NCBI GenBank assembly: GCA_029817715.1
Contig: JARUPY010000533.1
Location: 3,368,001 to 3,432,000, forward strand
DNA length: 64,000 nt
Direction: 5' to 3'
Origin: Melastoma dodecandrum
Lineage: Eukaryota > Streptophyta > Magnoliopsida > Myrtales > Melastomataceae
The notes under the pieces are model-generated. The model was not told the origin of the DNA, made no database searches, and was given only the letters and a program-made list of their open reading frames with translations. This document shows, piece after piece, positions 62,498-64,000 of the stretch (within the stretch, counting starts at the first letter, position 1; each line of letters starts with the position of its first letter). Both the position numbers and the translations under genes were made by a program.

Positions 62498-64000
62498 TCG
62501 AAGCGACCAACCGGGGAAGAGAAGCTGGCGAATTATAAAGACTTCCTATGACAGTAAATAAAGGGAGGAGTTGGTTGGGTTTTACAGGGGAAGCATTCAT
62601 TGTCTTCGGGTTGTGAAATTTTAATGGTTCCATCAAGTGTAGGATGGAGGAGGAGGATCGATAAAAGACCCTATAAATTCTTAATTACATTCACGGAAAT
62701 CATAACTCGGACGCAACGGACTATATCCTATTCGTATTCGTTCGCCATTGCAAAATTGTCATCCTTAGTCACATTATTCATGTAAATATCAAACGATCTT
62801 GTACTCTTACTTTCCATTTATGTTTTCCTTCGTATGAGTTGCATCATACGTAAGTGTGTCCTAAGGTTTTGGTGTTTCCATATGAAAGATGAAATGATGA
62901 AAGTCATTCCGAACTCGGCAAGAGGATAAAGAAATTGACCGAAATGTCCTCGAACGTGTCTAAGGTCGCTAGCTCGTATTTGTGTCCTCTCGCCCTCAAC
63001 AATAACTAAGGACCCGAAAAGGAGGGGGCACGTTAGATTTCGGGAAGCCTTCTTGCTGTAAATGCTGCCATCAGGCATAATTGCTAGAACACTATATGCA
63101 TCACACCTCACAAGAGGTCTTATACAATTGAATCTCGCATGTGGCTTTGACCCAGTCCCCCAAGTGCAGACACGCATACTCACATAGGGGAAAAATTGTG
63201 GGCAAGATCAAATTGTTTAAATGAGGGAGGGGGCCACAACTGGAGGCTGAACATTTGAATTCAATTGAGTGAAGCAGTGGGGTTGTTGGGCAATCAATGG
63301 CGAGGATTGAGGGTTTCCGCTGAACCAAGGACATGGCCTTGGCCTTAGAAGTAGTCGTTCTTCATCATCTGTTCTGTTTTACACAGAAGGTGATATTATT
63401 CAAGGATAATGGAAATGAGTTGCTCGGAAAGCGACTACTTTCGCCGTGAATGTCCTGTCCTGGGATTTGATTTGTTGTTGTTACACCTCCGAGTTCAAAG
63501 GGGGACGTTCGGACGAGCTAAGTCACTCGTCCTCTTCTTCTTCTTCTACTTCTTCTTCTTCTACTTCTTTTCTGTTTGAAGGGGGTGGTGGTTTCTGAGC
63601 CGGATAGCAGACAAGTAATAAAAGCCTATCTGCTGCCATGGCAGCTGTCCTTTCTGTTTGGATAGGCTCAATTTAATTTGGTGCATCTCTCCCTCAGAAG
63701 AACTATTCGTGAGTGTAATGCACACAGTACCAATAGAACAACACCCCATCTAGACTTTGAATATGTATGTGTAATTCATATGCGCGATGAACCATGATGT
63801 GTGTAGAGGTATTTATATTCACCCCACTCTCTCTTAATGTGCTCCACAGCCCCATCCCTACTTATGAAACTGACTCAATCAAGAAAAAGAAAGAAAAAAA
63901 TATAAGTCAGTTGCCCGGACATATAATCTTTCTATTTTAGTAACAATTAATTTGTTATATAATTTTATCATCTTTTAATCTTGGACTGCCAACAAACATG
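62498..64000. other. PDF1 upstream region
   Basis: A TTATAA motif at 62533-62538 lies about 40 bases before the PDF1 ATG and could be its TATA box, implying a very short leader. A (TTC)n run lies near 63536-63568. No other gene, tRNA or transposon end was recognised. Confidence 0.4.

Overview
The window is nuclear DNA of a flowering plant, almost certainly a eudicot. Genes have many short GT-AG introns, the products are plant-specific (class II trehalose-phosphate synthase, HVA22, GAUT, PDF1, class A heat-shock factor), and copia, gypsy and hAT elements fill the gaps. The species cannot be told from the sequence alone. I saw no bacterial, organellar or CRISPR-type signal, and no rRNA or tRNA gene. 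Every exon model below was built by eye from splice signals and family motifs.

Left block (about 3.5-24 kb). A degenerate copia element runs off the left edge and its LTR abuts the leader of a clade II GSK3/shaggy kinase (BIN2 family, +). Then come mitochondrial aspartate aminotransferase (-), a class II trehalose-6-phosphate synthase of the TPS7 type (+), a decayed PPR-DYW gene lying antisense against the TPS 3' end (-), a TPT/nucleotide-sugar type transporter (-) and a class A4-type heat-shock factor (-). From memory, the kinase, TPS and transporter match Arabidopsis At1g06390, At1g06410 and At1g06470. The kinase/aminotransferase pair matches At2g30980/At2g30970.

Middle (about 24-34.6 kb). 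This is AT-rich intergenic DNA with a 57-bp tandem duplication. It holds a complete but inactivated gypsy chromovirus (two LTRs, 5-bp target duplication, many stops and frame breaks). Next to it is a 879-bp hAT-type element with a perfect 8-bp target duplication that carries a fragment of a B3-domain gene.

Right block (about 34.9-62.5 kb). The order is Elongin-A-like protein (+), a decayed peroxisomal citrate synthase (-), an intronless RLP29-like LRR protein (-), TPR-containing protein phosphatase 5 (-), HVA22 (-), GAUT15-like glycosyltransferase (-) and PROTODERMAL FACTOR 1 (-). This follows Arabidopsis At2g42780-At2g42840 nearly gene for gene, with GAUT15 taken from the paralogous block near At3g58790. 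The citrate synthase slot (CSY3) is a pseudogene here. The PP5 gene keeps the in-phase cassette exon for a membrane-anchored isoform, and the intron next to that cassette carries a second hAT-type element. The genes form no operon-like unit. The main interest is block conservation, gene decay and transposon activity.
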